From contig NZ_QFLI01000001.1 of assembly GCF_003202155.1 (NCBI RefSeq), positions 496,001-560,000 on the forward strand: a stretch of 64,000 nucleotides of DNA, written 5' to 3'. The stretch comes from Marinifilum breve (GTDB lineage: Bacteria > Bacteroidota > Bacteroidia > Bacteroidales > Marinifilaceae). Below, piece by piece: positions 26,744 through 36,683 of the stretch (the first letter of the stretch is position 1; every line of letters starts with the position of its first letter). The translations under genes and the position numbers were made by a program. The notes beneath the pieces are model-generated. The model searched no databases. It was not told the DNA's origin and worked only from the letters and a program-made list of their open reading frames with translations.

Positions 26744-29095
26744 ATGAAACAACTCATCCTGCTATCATTTATTTTATTGAATGCAACGTGGATAAATGCT
26801 CAAAATACCAAAGAATACTCGGTTGCCATTTTGGGTGATGAATATATTCACGAAACAGACTCCATCTTAAATCGATTGAAAGCTGAAATTAAATCTGTTG
26901 TATCACAGGAAGCTACAATTGTATTTAAAGAGAAATATTTTTTAATGAATCAACTAAACCAGGAAAATGCAAAAGAAAATTATCAAACTGTAGTAAACTC
27001 CGATGATGTCGATTTGATTTTATCCTTTGGTTCCCTTAACAATTTTGTGATTGCCCAAAACAAAGCATTTCCCAAACCTGTTATTTTATTCGGTGTTATT
27101 AATGATGATTTCATTGAGTTTCCTGAAGGACAAAACACATCTCAAGTTAAAAATCTCACCTATATTTTAACTCCAAAATCATACAAAGAAGATTTATCGG
27201 AGTTTAAGGAAATGTACCCTTACAATAAAGTTGGAATAATTGTAGATGAATATTTAACCGAAATCTATCCTGTAAAAAATACATTGGACAATATTCTGGG
27301 TGAGATCAAATCGGAGTACAAACTCATTCCAATATCATCTATTGATGAATTAGACGCCCAACTTGAAGATGTTGATGCAGTCTATATTTCCGGAGGTTTG
27401 TACTTCTCTAAGCAAGAGAAACAAAGAATGATTGACAGGATCAACAATCGAAATTTGCCTTCCTACACTTCATTGGATGAAGAATTTTCCTTTTTGGGCG
27501 TACTGTTTAACACGCAACCTGTAAATGAGTTAGATCAGTTTTTTAGGAGAATTGCTCTAAACATTGAGGCTGCAGTATTGGGAAGTGATTTATCGGATTT
27601 ACCGATTTACCTGGATGTAGAAACCAAATTGCTTCTAAATATCGAAACCTCATTCAAAATTAACTTCCCCTTGAAATACAGCTTTTTAATAAAAACAAAT
27701 ATTATTGGAAACGCCAAAAACCTTCCATATAAAGAGAATTATTACTTAGATAATTTTGTTTATCAACTTCTTGAAAAGAATTTAAGTTTAAAGGCAAGTA
27801 AATTTGATATCAATTTGGCCAAACAAGAGGTAAAACTGGCAAACAGTCAATATCTGCCAAACCTTTCAACATCAGTAACTGGTTCGCACATTGATCCTGA
27901 TTTAGCCGAAGTATCTAACGGATCGAATCCTGAGTATACCACAAGTGGTAATGTGAATATTGAACAACTCCTATTTTCGGAACAAGCCAGTGGAAATATC
28001 AAAATTCAGAAAACACTGGCTGCTGCCAGCCAGGAGAACTACAATGCCGTAGAAAAGGATGCAATATTAGATGCAGGCATTACTTTTTACAACGCATTAA
28101 TTGCAAAGGCCAATTACCTAATTAATGATGAAAATTTAAGGGTAACCAGAAAGAATTTTGAAATCGCAAAGCAAAATTACTCTGCCGGACAAACCGGTAA
28201 GGGTGATGTTCTGCGTTGGAGAAGTGAATTAGCATTGGCAACTCAGAATATTGTTAATGCTTACACCAACTATATTCAATCAATGCATGCTATAAATCAA
28301 CTTCTAAATAATCCTATCAATTACAAAATTGACATCAAGCACTCATTGGTAGATGAGAATACAGAAGATCAATTCGATTACAAAGGTCTAATCATGCTAA
28401 TTGATGACCCAATTTTAAGAGGCAAACTACTAACATATCTGGAGAAAATTGCAATTGAAAATGCTCACGAACTGAAATCTTTACAATTTAATATTGAGGC
28501 ATCAGAAAGAAGTGCAAAACTATATCAAAGAAGTAAATTCCTCCCAACAATTGCCTTGCAAGGAGGATACAATTATACTTTCTCAAGAGATGGAAAAGGA
28601 AGCACCTACCCTACAGGTATTGTAGGTGCTCCTGATGGATATTATAATATTGGCGTACAATTAAGTCTGCCTATTTTTAATCAAAATCAAAGAAGTTTAA
28701 ACCGTCAAAAGTCATTAATTCAACAGCAACAATTAAATATTCAGAAAGAAAACACAGAAACACTTATTAAGAAAAATGTAAATGATATTGTGTATACCAT
28801 ATTGAATCTTTATACCAATATCGAATTATCAAAACTTACCACCAAAACAGCAAAAGAGAGTTTAGAACTTATGCAAATTTCTTACTCTAATGGAGCCATA
28901 GGAATTACAAGTTTAATTGATGCTCAGCAGGCATATTTTCAAGCACAGCAACAGCAGGCAAGTGCGGGTTACAACTTTTATTTAAGTCTTTTACAAATGG
29001 AGAGAATACTTTCATACTATTTCTTCCTAAATCCGGATGAAGAAAATCAATCTTTCATTCAAAATCTTCAAACTTATCTTTTAACCAATAATTAA
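26744..29095 (+). CDS. TolC-family outer membrane protein with N-terminal ABC-substrate-binding-like domain
   Basis: The 783-residue product has a signal peptide (1-19) and a region of about 300 residues resembling the ABC_sub_bind type I periplasmic binding fold (VDLILSFGSLNNFVIAQ, PVILFGVINDDF, NKVGIIVDEYLTE, DAVYISGGLYFS). A TolC-type outer membrane efflux domain follows (about 340-775; NLSLKASKFDINLAKQEVKLANSQYLPNLS and a repeat of the same fold around 560-770). It is the first gene of a TolC/adaptor/RND operon and forms the exit duct. The added binding domain is unusual. It could sense or deliver substrate in the periplasm. Confidence 0.85.
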   Translation: MKQLILLSFILLNATWINAQNTKEYSVAILGDEYIHETDSILNRLKAEIKSVVSQEATIVFKEKYFLMNQLNQENAKENYQTVVNSDDVDLILSFGSLNNFVIAQNKAFPKPVILFGVINDDFIEFPEGQNTSQVKNLTYILTPKSYKEDLSEFKEMYPYNKVGIIVDEYLTEIYPVKNTLDNILGEIKSEYKLIPISSIDELDAQLEDVDAVYISGGLYFSKQEKQRMIDRINNRNLPSYTSLDEEFSFLGVLFNTQPVNELDQFFRRIALNIEAAVLGSDLSDLPIYLDVETKLLLNIETSFKINFPLKYSFLIKTNIIGNAKNLPYKENYYLDNFVYQLLEKNLSLKASKFDINLAKQEVKLANSQYLPNLSTSVTGSHIDPDLAEVSNGSNPEYTTSGNVNIEQLLFSEQASGNIKIQKTLAAASQENYNAVEKDAILDAGITFYNALIAKANYLINDENLRVTRKNFEIAKQNYSAGQTGKGDVLRWRSELALATQNIVNAYTNYIQSMHAINQLLNNPINYKIDIKHSLVDENTEDQFDYKGLIMLIDDPILRGKLLTYLEKIAIENAHELKSLQFNIEASERSAKLYQRSKFLPTIALQGGYNYTFSRDGKGSTYPTGIVGAPDGYYNIGVQLSLPIFNQNQRSLNRQKSLIQQQQLNIQKENTETLIKKNVNDIVYTILNLYTNIELSKLTTKTAKESLELMQISYSNGAIGITSLIDAQQAYFQAQQQQASAGYNFYLSLLQMERILSYYFFLNPDEENQSFIQNLQTYLLTNN

Positions 29096-29107
29096 ACCAG
29101 CACAATT

Positions 29108-30193
29108 ATGAAACCATTATATATACTAGCATTAGGCTTATTCATATTTACATTTGGATCTTGTGGCAATAGCAACGAAGAGCAAAAACAAGAGCGATAT
29201 CGCCCGGTAAAATATCAAGAAGTTAGTTATTCAGGAATTGGACAAGTGAGATCTTTCAATGGAACTGCAAGGTCTGATAAAGAAATCAACTTAAGTTTTA
29301 GGACCTCTGGAATTCTAACTGTTTTAAATATTGCCAATGGTCAATCTGTAAAAAAAGGCGATTTATTAGCAAGAATCGATAATTCAGAAGCTCAATTATC
29401 TCTAGAACAATCAATATCAGCACTAAGCAGTTCGAAAGCTAATTTGAACACAGCTACCTCAACATTGGATAGAACTAGAACCTTGTTTGAGAAAGGAAGT
29501 GCTTCATTAAGTGATTATGAAAATGCAAAGTCATCATACGCTTCGGCTAAAGCAAACTACGAATCCTCAAAACGAAGTGTAGAAATTCAGCAGAAACAAG
29601 TTGGTTATGGAATCATCTATTCTCCTTCAAATGGAGTTATTGCAGCTAAAAATGTAGAAAACAATGAGAATGTAAGTGCAGGACAAATTATTGCAGTTTT
29701 GAACGCCGGTAGTTTTATGGAAGTAAGTCTAGGTTTGCCTGAAAACGTAATCAACAGAGTACAACAAGGTATGGAAGTATCGGCAACATTTCCTGCTCTT
29801 CAGGGCAAAGAATATCAGGGAGTAGTAAATGAGGTCTCTCCATCCATTAGCGAGGGATCAGCTACCTACCCGGTAAGAATAAAATTATTAGGTGAGACTT
29901 CAGAAGTAAAGTCAGGAATGGCAGCACATATCAAATTTAGGTTCGCCGAAACGAATAATGGTGAAAGCTTAATTGTTCCGATTTCAGCAGTGGGTGAAGA
30001 CAGCAAAGGAAACTTTGTCTTCGTTATAGAGAAAGAAAGCGAGAGTGTTGGAGTTATTAAAAAACAACATTTTAAAGTAGGCGTACTTTCACCTATAGGA
30101 TTTGAAGTAAAAAGTGGATTAAAAGCAGGTCAGATTGTAGCTACTGCTGGTTTACAAACACTTCTCGACGGGCAAAAAGTTAGTTTAAAATAG
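29108..30193 (+). CDS. RND efflux periplasmic adaptor lipoprotein (MFP)
   Basis: The 361-residue adaptor connects the RND pump to TolC. The signal peptide ends in a lipobox, with the lipidated Cys at residue 19 (FTFGSC). The biotinyl-lipoyl-like half motifs (SGILTVLNIANGQSVKKGDLLARIDNSEA and GVIAAKNVENNENVSAGQIIAVL) flank a helical hairpin (about 95-160). A beta-barrel domain and membrane-proximal domain follow. It starts 13 bp after the TolC gene and ends 25 bp before the pump gene, so all three are one operon. Confidence 0.93.
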   Translation: MKPLYILALGLFIFTFGSCGNSNEEQKQERYRPVKYQEVSYSGIGQVRSFNGTARSDKEINLSFRTSGILTVLNIANGQSVKKGDLLARIDNSEAQLSLEQSISALSSSKANLNTATSTLDRTRTLFEKGSASLSDYENAKSSYASAKANYESSKRSVEIQQKQVGYGIIYSPSNGVIAAKNVENNENVSAGQIIAVLNAGSFMEVSLGLPENVINRVQQGMEVSATFPALQGKEYQGVVNEVSPSISEGSATYPVRIKLLGETSEVKSGMAAHIKFRFAETNNGESLIVPISAVGEDSKGNFVFVIEKESESVGVIKKQHFKVGVLSPIGFEVKSGLKAGQIVATAGLQTLLDGQKVSLK

Positions 30194-30217
30194 TATTCAC
30201 CTCCAAACAAAGCAATT

Positions 30218-33200
30218 ATGAATCTTACAAAATTTGCTATTGAAAAAAGCCGAATAACCTTTACTCTGCTTGCCGTGGTGGTGATTTTAGGCTTGGCCTT
30301 ATATGAAACTTTACCAAGAGATAGTATGCCTCCATACACAGTTAGAGTGGCTACTGTTGTTTCTTCATTTCCTGGAGCTGGTCCGGAAAGGGTTGAACTC
30401 TTGGTTACAGATAAAATAGAAAAGAAAGCACAGGAAATTCCTGAAGTAAAAGAGATAAATAGTACATCCAGAACTGGATTATCTGTGGTAACAGTGACTC
30501 TTAAAGATGAAGTTGCCCCTGAAGACCTTCAGGCTATCTGGGATAAACTAAGAAGAAAATTAAATAGTCTAAGAGATCTACCTCAAAATGTAAATCCAAA
30601 TCTTAATGACGATGATGTTGGTGTTGTATATGGAATTATGGTAGGCTTAATAAGTGATGGCTACTCTTATGTAGAAATGAAAGAAGCAGCCGATGACTTA
30701 AAAGATGCCCTAATTAAGCTCGACGATGCTGCCAAAGTTGAATTAGGAGGTGTGCAAGATGAAAGAGTTTTTATTGAGTTTGACGAATCCCAATTGAAAG
30801 AATATGGATTAAGCTCATCCAAACTTCAAAGCATTATTGCGTCTACCAACATTTTGGATTCTGGAGGAGAAGTTAACCTTGAATCTGAAAGAATCATCCT
30901 AGAGCCAACGGGTAACTATGAATCTTTGGAAAGTATTGAAAATACCCTGATTCCTATAGGTGATGGAAGTCAAGTAGTCCAATTAAGAGACATTACCAGC
31001 ATTCGCAAAGCATATGTTGAACCTGCCAGCACCATTGTTCATGTAAATGGCAAACCTGCTATCTCACTTTCCATTTCACTAATGGATGGTGCTAATATTA
31101 TTAAATTGGGTGAAGATGTAGATAAGGTTTTAGCTGAATGGAATGAGCATTTACCTATTGGGTTAAATGTTCAACGCTTAACATCTTTAGATAGCTATGT
31201 TGATAAAAGTATCGATAATTTTATTGGCAATTTGGTCCAATCTATCGTGATTGTATTGGTAGTAATGCTAATCTTCCTGGGATTGAGAACAGGTTTGATT
31301 ATTTCCAGTTTGATTCCTATTGTAACCATTATGACCTTAATGTTAATGGGGCTTATCAACATGGGATTGAACCAGGTTACATTAGCTGCATTAATCATGG
31401 CACTGGGAATGATGGTTGATAACGCTATTGTTGTATCAGAATCGATAATGGTTAAAATGGAGAAAGGAATGACGGTTAAGGATGCTGCGATCTCATCTTG
31501 CTCCGAGCTAATTATTCCTTTGTTAATTTCAACCTTGACCACTTCGGTTGCCTTTCTATCATTCTATTTGGCAGAATCAACCATGGGTGATATTGTTGGA
31601 CCAATTTTCGTGGTTATCACATTGGCCTTGATATCTTCCTGGATCGTTTCTCTTACCATTATTACCATGTTGTGTTTCTACTTCTTAAAAGTGAAACCAA
31701 AAGAAGAAGCTAAGCCTAACTTCATGGATCGAATTTTCGATACATTAAAAGTATATTACAAATCCATCATTTTGTCTGCTTTAAATCGAAAAGGAATTGT
31801 AATTGGAGGAATTGTTTTGCTATTCTTTCTATCCTTGCAAGGATTTAGTTTGGTGCCATTCATTTTCTTCCCGGATAGTGATAGAAATATGATTACCGTT
31901 GATATTAACCTGCCTTTGGGAACGAAAATTGAGGAAACCGAAAAAGTGGTAAAAGCGATTGAAAAACACATTGCGGATGAATTACAAGTAAATGATGAGA
32001 GAGAGAAGGGAATCATAGACTGGTCTTCCTTTATTGGACAAGGACCTGAATCTTATGACTTGGGATACTCTCAAGACGAAGCAAACTCAAGCTATGCTCA
32101 CATTCTTATTAATACCAGCTCATTTGAAGAAAATGCAGAAATGATTCGTCGATTAGATGAATTTAGCTTTAAACATTTTCCAAATGCCGATGTGAAAGTC
32201 TCAGCTCTGGGCTCAGGAGGTGGTGGTACTCCAATTGAGATTAAAGTAAAAGGAAACGATCCAGATATATTGGCTGACCTTTCTGAAAAGATCAAATCTC
32301 GATTGTCACAAATACAGGGAACTAAAAACGTGAAAGATGATTGGGGCCCTAAAACCAAAAAGTTTGTGATTAATATCGACCAGAACAATGCACAGATTGC
32401 AGGGATAACCAATCAGGACATAGCCACTTCGTTAAAAACTGTATTGGATGGATTTCAAACTGGCGAATATCGCGAGGATGATAAAAACATTCCTATTCTA
32501 TTAAGAGGTTTCTCAAGTCAGAATCAAAGCTATGAAAAGATTGAGACCATGAATGTGTTCTCTCAAAGTTCAGGAAGAAGTGTTCCTCTTTCTCAGGTAG
32601 CCAGCATTATTCCACAATGGCAATATGCAAAAATTAAACGCCTCGATTTGATTCGAAGCATTAATGTTTCGAGCGAAATCACAGAAGATGGGAATGCTTC
32701 GGAAATTATGAATGAGGTACTACCATGGTTGGATGAAGATGTAAAAACCTGGCCAATGGGTTACAATTACGAACTTGGTGGTGATAGTAAAAATACTGCT
32801 GAAAATATGGGTGCCGTAATTGCTTATCTTCCATTATCAGCATTTCTAATTTTGTTATTATTGGTTATTCAATTCAATTCATTTAGAAAAACAGCAATGG
32901 TAGTAAGTACTATTCCATTGGGAGTTATTGGTGTAGTAATTGGATTAATTGCTCTTCGCTCCTATTTTGGTTTTATGGCCTTCTTGGGTGTAATATCACT
33001 TGCCGGAATTGTGATTAATAATGCCATTGTTTTAATTGACCGAATAGAAATTGAGCTCTCCGAATTGAAACGAACGCCACAAGATGCTGTAATTGCGGCC
33101 TGTTTGCAAAGATTCAGACCAATTCTGTTGACTACATTTACGACTTCCCTGGGATTAATTCCATTGTATCTTGGAGGAGGTTTAATGTGGGAACCAATGG

Positions 33201-33331
33201 CAGCTTCTATTATGATTGGATTACTTTTTGGAACAGTAATCACCTTAATCTTTATACCTGCACTATATAGTGTATTCTACAAAGTGAATTATAAAGGTTA
33301 TCAATTCGACGAAAAACTCTTACAAGACTAA
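30218..33331 (+). CDS. RND-family efflux pump permease (AcrB type)
   Basis: This 1037-residue inner membrane proton-driven pump has two sets of six membrane helices, each after one N-terminal helix, and two large periplasmic loops. Typical motifs are the N-terminal PRDSMPPYTVRVATVVSSFPGAGPERVE, GMMVDNAIVVSE in helix 4 with the proton-relay Asp, and the GGGLMWEPMAASIMIGLLFGT end. The lineage looks like the broad hydrophobe/amphiphile group. The substrate cannot be told. A terminator follows 20 bp after the stop. Confidence 0.94.
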   Translation: MNLTKFAIEKSRITFTLLAVVVILGLALYETLPRDSMPPYTVRVATVVSSFPGAGPERVELLVTDKIEKKAQEIPEVKEINSTSRTGLSVVTVTLKDEVAPEDLQAIWDKLRRKLNSLRDLPQNVNPNLNDDDVGVVYGIMVGLISDGYSYVEMKEAADDLKDALIKLDDAAKVELGGVQDERVFIEFDESQLKEYGLSSSKLQSIIASTNILDSGGEVNLESERIILEPTGNYESLESIENTLIPIGDGSQVVQLRDITSIRKAYVEPASTIVHVNGKPAISLSISLMDGANIIKLGEDVDKVLAEWNEHLPIGLNVQRLTSLDSYVDKSIDNFIGNLVQSIVIVLVVMLIFLGLRTGLIISSLIPIVTIMTLMLMGLINMGLNQVTLAALIMALGMMVDNAIVVSESIMVKMEKGMTVKDAAISSCSELIIPLLISTLTTSVAFLSFYLAESTMGDIVGPIFVVITLALISSWIVSLTIITMLCFYFLKVKPKEEAKPNFMDRIFDTLKVYYKSIILSALNRKGIVIGGIVLLFFLSLQGFSLVPFIFFPDSDRNMITVDINLPLGTKIEETEKVVKAIEKHIADELQVNDEREKGIIDWSSFIGQGPESYDLGYSQDEANSSYAHILINTSSFEENAEMIRRLDEFSFKHFPNADVKVSALGSGGGGTPIEIKVKGNDPDILADLSEKIKSRLSQIQGTKNVKDDWGPKTKKFVINIDQNNAQIAGITNQDIATSLKTVLDGFQTGEYREDDKNIPILLRGFSSQNQSYEKIETMNVFSQSSGRSVPLSQVASIIPQWQYAKIKRLDLIRSINVSSEITEDGNASEIMNEVLPWLDEDVKTWPMGYNYELGGDSKNTAENMGAVIAYLPLSAFLILLLLVIQFNSFRKTAMVVSTIPLGVIGVVIGLIALRSYFGFMAFLGVISLAGIVINNAIVLIDRIEIELSELKRTPQDAVIAACLQRFRPILLTTFTTSLGLIPLYLGGGLMWEPMAASIMIGLLFGTVITLIFIPALYSVFYKVNYKGYQFDEKLLQD

Positions 33332-33350
33332 AACAAATAAAACTCAAGCA

Positions 33351-33383
33351 AGCCTGTCAATTTTCATTGACAGGCTTTTTTTA
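33351..33383 (+). terminator. Intrinsic terminator of the RND operon
   Basis: AGCCTGTCAA (33351-33360) pairs with TTGACAGGCT (33367-33376), followed by a T-run. Confidence 0.92.
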
Positions 33384-33474
33384 TGAACGTTAACAAATCA
33401 ATAACAAGCCAGATTATTCTGTTTCAATGAATAATGGTATATTTAATACTCGTAAGTCTTATTTATACAATACC

Positions 33475-33957
33475 ATGAAATTGAATATTCTATTCTCAAT
33501 TGCCTTGCTATTTGCATTCAGCATAAACGCTAAATCTCAGGACTTTGAAACCTTAAATTTTAAGGACCTTGAACCCACATTCCACTTACAGAATGATACC
33601 ACATATGTTATTAATTTGTGGGCCATGTGGTGTAAACCCTGCGTTGAGGAACTTCCGGAATTTGAACACATCCGAAAATCATACGAAAATAAAAAAGTAA
33701 AGGTCTTATTGGTAAGCCTGGATTTTGGATCAAAAGTAGAGGAACGCCTGAGTAAATTTCTTATAAAGAAAAATATAAATGCTGAGGTGGTAATTCTCGA
33801 TGATCCGGATGCAAACTCATGGATTGGTAAAGTGGATGACAAATGGGATGGTGCATTGCCAGCAACAGTGATATATAAAAAGGACAAACGAAAATTCTTT
33901 GCAAGGAAAGTAACTTATTCCGAATTGGCAGAGACAATTGATAATTTGAATAGATAG
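33475..33957 (+). CDS. Exported thioredoxin-fold protein (TlpA/ResA type)
   Basis: The ATG at 33475 starts a signal peptide (1-22, ending AKSQ). The frame opens 48 bp earlier, but those residues do not look like a leader. The 160-residue protein has the active-site WCKPC (Cys 53 and 56) and the later cis-Pro region (GALPATVI). It is a periplasmic thiol-disulfide oxidoreductase. It is followed 28 bp later by a second thioredoxin-fold gene, so the two probably act or are transcribed together. Confidence 0.85.
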   Translation: MKLNILFSIALLFAFSINAKSQDFETLNFKDLEPTFHLQNDTTYVINLWAMWCKPCVEELPEFEHIRKSYENKKVKVLLVSLDFGSKVEERLSKFLIKKNINAEVVILDDPDANSWIGKVDDKWDGALPATVIYKKDKRKFFARKVTYSELAETIDNLNR

Positions 33958-33985
33958 AAGTAATAGTATTAACCAATTTATTTAG

Positions 33986-34588
33986 ATGATGAAAAAAATA
34001 TTATTCCTAAGTATTCTGCTAATATCAGCAGTAGCAATTCATGCACAAGGATATAAAGTAGGCGATTCAGCAGCAGATTTTAAGCTGAAAAATATCGATG
34101 GCAAACACATTTCACTTGCTGACTATAAAGATGCAAAAGGATTTGTGGTGATCTTTACCTGTAACCATTGCCCATATGCCGTGGCTTATGAAGACAGAAT
34201 TATTGATATCGATAAAAAATACAAGAAGAAAGGCTTTCCGATAATTGCTATTAATCCGAACGATCCTGCGGTGGTTCCCGGCGATTCTTTTGAAGGAATG
34301 CAAACAAGAGCCAAAGAGAAAAGTTTTACTTTCCCTTATCTTTTTGATGCAAAGCAAGAAGTTTATAAGAACTTTGGAGCTACCAAAACACCACATGTCT
34401 ACATTTTAAGTAAAAATGGTAAAGATCTTAAGGTAGAATATATTGGTACCATCGATAACAATTATAAAGATGCTTCGAAAGTGAGCACCAAATATGTTGA
34501 GGATGCAATCAATTCCCTTCTGATGGGTAAAAAGCCAGAAGTAACCTACACAAAAGCTATTGGCTGTTCGATTAAAACAAGAGGATAA
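33986..34588 (+). CDS. Exported peroxiredoxin-like thioredoxin-fold protein
   Basis: The 200-residue product has a signal peptide (1-20, ending HAQ) and a redoxin/AhpC-TSA domain (VGDSAADFKLKNIDGKHISLADYK). The motif FTCNHCPYAVAYEDRI contains a CxxC (Cys 59 and 62). The cis-Pro segment is GATKTPHVYIL. This subgroup, common in Bacteroidota, is annotated as thioredoxin family and is not a true peroxidase on sequence grounds. It lies directly downstream of the TlpA-like gene. A hairpin terminator follows at 34628-34662. Confidence 0.85.
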   Translation: MMKKILFLSILLISAVAIHAQGYKVGDSAADFKLKNIDGKHISLADYKDAKGFVVIFTCNHCPYAVAYEDRIIDIDKKYKKKGFPIIAINPNDPAVVPGDSFEGMQTRAKEKSFTFPYLFDAKQEVYKNFGATKTPHVYILSKNGKDLKVEYIGTIDNNYKDASKVSTKYVEDAINSLLMGKKPEVTYTKAIGCSIKTRG

Positions 34589-34595
34589 ATCTCAA

Positions 34596-34691
34596 TTATG
34601 AATTAATAATTATCAATGATTAATTAAAACACCTCTTAATGACTTTGTCAATAAGAGGTGTTCATTTATAATTCATCACTTATAATTCATA
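34596..34691. terminator. Long nested hairpin between convergent genes
   Basis: An 11-bp perfect stem (34628-34638 with 34652-34662) lies inside an outer inverted repeat (AATTATGAA at 34596-34604 with TTCATAATT at 34683-34691). It lies between two convergent genes and can end transcription on both strands, although the T-run is poor. Confidence 0.6.
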
Positions 34692-34692
34692 A

Positions 34693-35640
34693 TTATTCAG
34701 TAATTTTTAAAGACAACTTCCCTACCACTCTACCCGATTCGCTGTATTGATGTGCTTCTGCAATATCATCCAACTCGTAAGACTTATCGATGTGCGTTTT
34801 AAGTAATCCTGCATCAACAAAATCGGCTAACAACTCAAGATCTTTTTTGCTTTCCTGAACAAAGATCTTTTTCATTTTTTTGGAGCTAACCAAATTGTGA
34901 ATTGATCCCAGCAAAAGAATATTAAACGAAGGCAAAGTAGTTACATATACCCCACCTCGTTGTAACAAATGCTTCACTTTTTTGTATTCCAGCTTACCAA
35001 CCACATCGAAGAAAATATCGTACTCTTCCTGAAGTTCCAATAAATTCTCATTTTGGTAATCGATCACCCGATCAGCTCCTAGCTCTTTTGCAAATTCAAT
35101 ATTTCGAGCACTACAAACACCTGTTGCCTTACATTTAAATGCTTTTGCCAGTTGCAAAGCGAAGGAACCAACACCGCCTGAGCAGCCATTAATCAATACA
35201 CTCATTCCGGCTTTTATTCCTCCCATATCACGCAAAGCCTGCAAAGCAGTTAATCCAGCTAAAGGAATGGTAGCCGCCTCTTCGAAATTCATATTCTGAG
35301 GCTTTAAAGCCAAATGATCGGGAGTTGTAGCCACATATTCGGCATACGCTCCATTCTTAATAATGTCAACTTTGCCAAATACCTCATCGCCTACACGGTA
35401 AAACTGCACCTTATTGCCTACCTCTAGTATGCGACCAGCAATATCACCACCCAAAACACAAGGCAATTTCTTTCGCATAAATAGCTTTAGCAAACCTTTT
35501 CTGATTTTCCAGTCAACTGGATTAACAGAGGAGGCATACACCTCCACCAATACTTGATTTTCTTTTATCTTCGGTCGATCCAGATTTGTAATTTCCAACA
35601 CATCAGGAGAACCATATTTTCTCATTACTATAGCTTTCAT
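34693..35640 (-). CDS. NAD(P)-dependent alcohol dehydrogenase/quinone oxidoreductase (MDR)
   Basis: This 315-residue medium-chain dehydrogenase/reductase has an N-terminal GroES-like domain (about 25-115; GGDIAGRILEVGNKVQFYRVGDEVFG). A Rossmann domain follows (about 125-260; LINGCSGGVGSFALQLAKAFKCKATGV). It lacks the zinc-ligand pattern of zinc alcohol dehydrogenases and groups with quinone oxidoreductase-like enzymes. It is cytoplasmic. Its substrate is unknown. It appears monocistronic. Confidence 0.88.
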   Translation of the reverse strand: MKAIVMRKYGSPDVLEITNLDRPKIKENQVLVEVYASSVNPVDWKIRKGLLKLFMRKKLPCVLGGDIAGRILEVGNKVQFYRVGDEVFGKVDIIKNGAYAEYVATTPDHLALKPQNMNFEEAATIPLAGLTALQALRDMGGIKAGMSVLINGCSGGVGSFALQLAKAFKCKATGVCSARNIEFAKELGADRVIDYQNENLLELQEEYDIFFDVVGKLEYKKVKHLLQRGGVYVTTLPSFNILLLGSIHNLVSSKKMKKIFVQESKKDLELLADFVDAGLLKTHIDKSYELDDIAEAHQYSESGRVVGKLSLKITE

Positions 35641-35748
35641 CGTCGTTTTCTTTCTGTTAGGTTCAATTTATCCTGAGTACAAAACTCACTAATCAAGTTA
35701 CGACAAGTTTGGCTCAATTTCAAGCTATTACACGGCAGGCAATTTCGC

Positions 35749-36465
35749 CTATCTATCAGCTATAAGGTAAGTAATCTCAACATGATCCGTCAGTACAATT
35801 GGATCTGGATTGGTGAACGATTGTGAACCCGAATAACCAGCTTTACTCATTCTCATTTCCGCCATGTGCTGCTTTGGTCCGTATAGCGCTTTAACGGTTC
35901 CGTAATTGATATTCATTATGCTTTTAAGCTGAACTTCTGCCGATTCTGCCAACACCTTTGCTTTGATTTTGGCATCACTCACAGCCATTGCAATTAATTT
36001 TGCCTCGGTAGATTTAATCAACTCAGGGCTTAAACCATAGTTGGCATTGTAATTCAACTCCACATCCGAAGATTTTAATACCTCAAGACAAGAGTGAATT
36101 GTTTTTCCATTGGCTTCCAACTTTAGTTTGAGACTGTAATTGGCACGGTAACCATCAGGAATCTGTCGGCCCGATGAATACGTGTTCTCTTCGTTGATTC
36201 GCTGACCAACATCAAATATCTTCAAACTCTCAATCTTTGCCAATTTCAAAGACTTCTTTAATCGATCAACATCAGCGAAATTTTTGTCCAAACAAGCCTC
36301 ATATTCACCTGCCTTGGTACTTATATTTACAGATATCTCAACAATATCGGGCTCTTGAAATATCTTGCTCTCTCCCCTTACATCTAAGGTAGGATAAGTA
36401 CTTTGAGCATTTACACAAACGCCTGTAATCAGGATGATCACTAATAGGATTAACTTCTTCATCAT
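35749..36465 (-). CDS. SIMPL (DUF541) domain exported protein
   Basis: The 238-residue product has a signal peptide (1-20, ending VNAQ) and a SIMPL domain (YPTLDVRGESKIFQEPDIVEISVNISTKAGEYEACLDKNFADVDRLKKSLK; VSDAKIKAKVLAESAEVQL). Members are periplasmic or outer-membrane-associated proteins of uncertain function, sometimes linked to stress. It lies about 100 bp upstream of the oxidoreductase gene on the same strand. No terminator is evident between them, so cotranscription is possible. Confidence 0.88.
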   Translation of the reverse strand: MMKKLILLVIILITGVCVNAQSTYPTLDVRGESKIFQEPDIVEISVNISTKAGEYEACLDKNFADVDRLKKSLKLAKIESLKIFDVGQRINEENTYSSGRQIPDGYRANYSLKLKLEANGKTIHSCLEVLKSSDVELNYNANYGLSPELIKSTEAKLIAMAVSDAKIKAKVLAESAEVQLKSIMNINYGTVKALYGPKQHMAEMRMSKAGYSGSQSFTNPDPIVLTDHVEITYLIADR

Positions 36466-36640
36466 TTTTAATTTATTGATTTGTTGCTTCTTATATTATC
36501 TGGAAAAGTAAGAGAAAAATTCACACTCAATTAAAAGACAATCTAGTCTTTTTTAACTATCTTGCGTCCTCTTAAATCCAAAACACGTTTGATTTAGGAA
36601 CGATTACTTGCAATAAGTTATCAATGTAAATTATCAGCAA

Positions 36641-36670
36641 AAAAGGCTCTCTTCACGGGAGCCTTTTTTT
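36641..36670 (-). terminator. Intrinsic terminator after the nitroreductase gene
   Basis: AAAAGGCTC (36641-36649) pairs with GAGCCTTTT (36659-36667), and the minus-strand T-run lies on the left. It can act in both directions. Confidence 0.82.
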
Positions 36671-36683
36671 TGCATGTATGCTT

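Noticed and set aside
34596-34691. Insertion sequence remnant
   Set aside because: Inverted repeats are present, but there is no transposase or target-site duplication; it works well enough as a terminator region.
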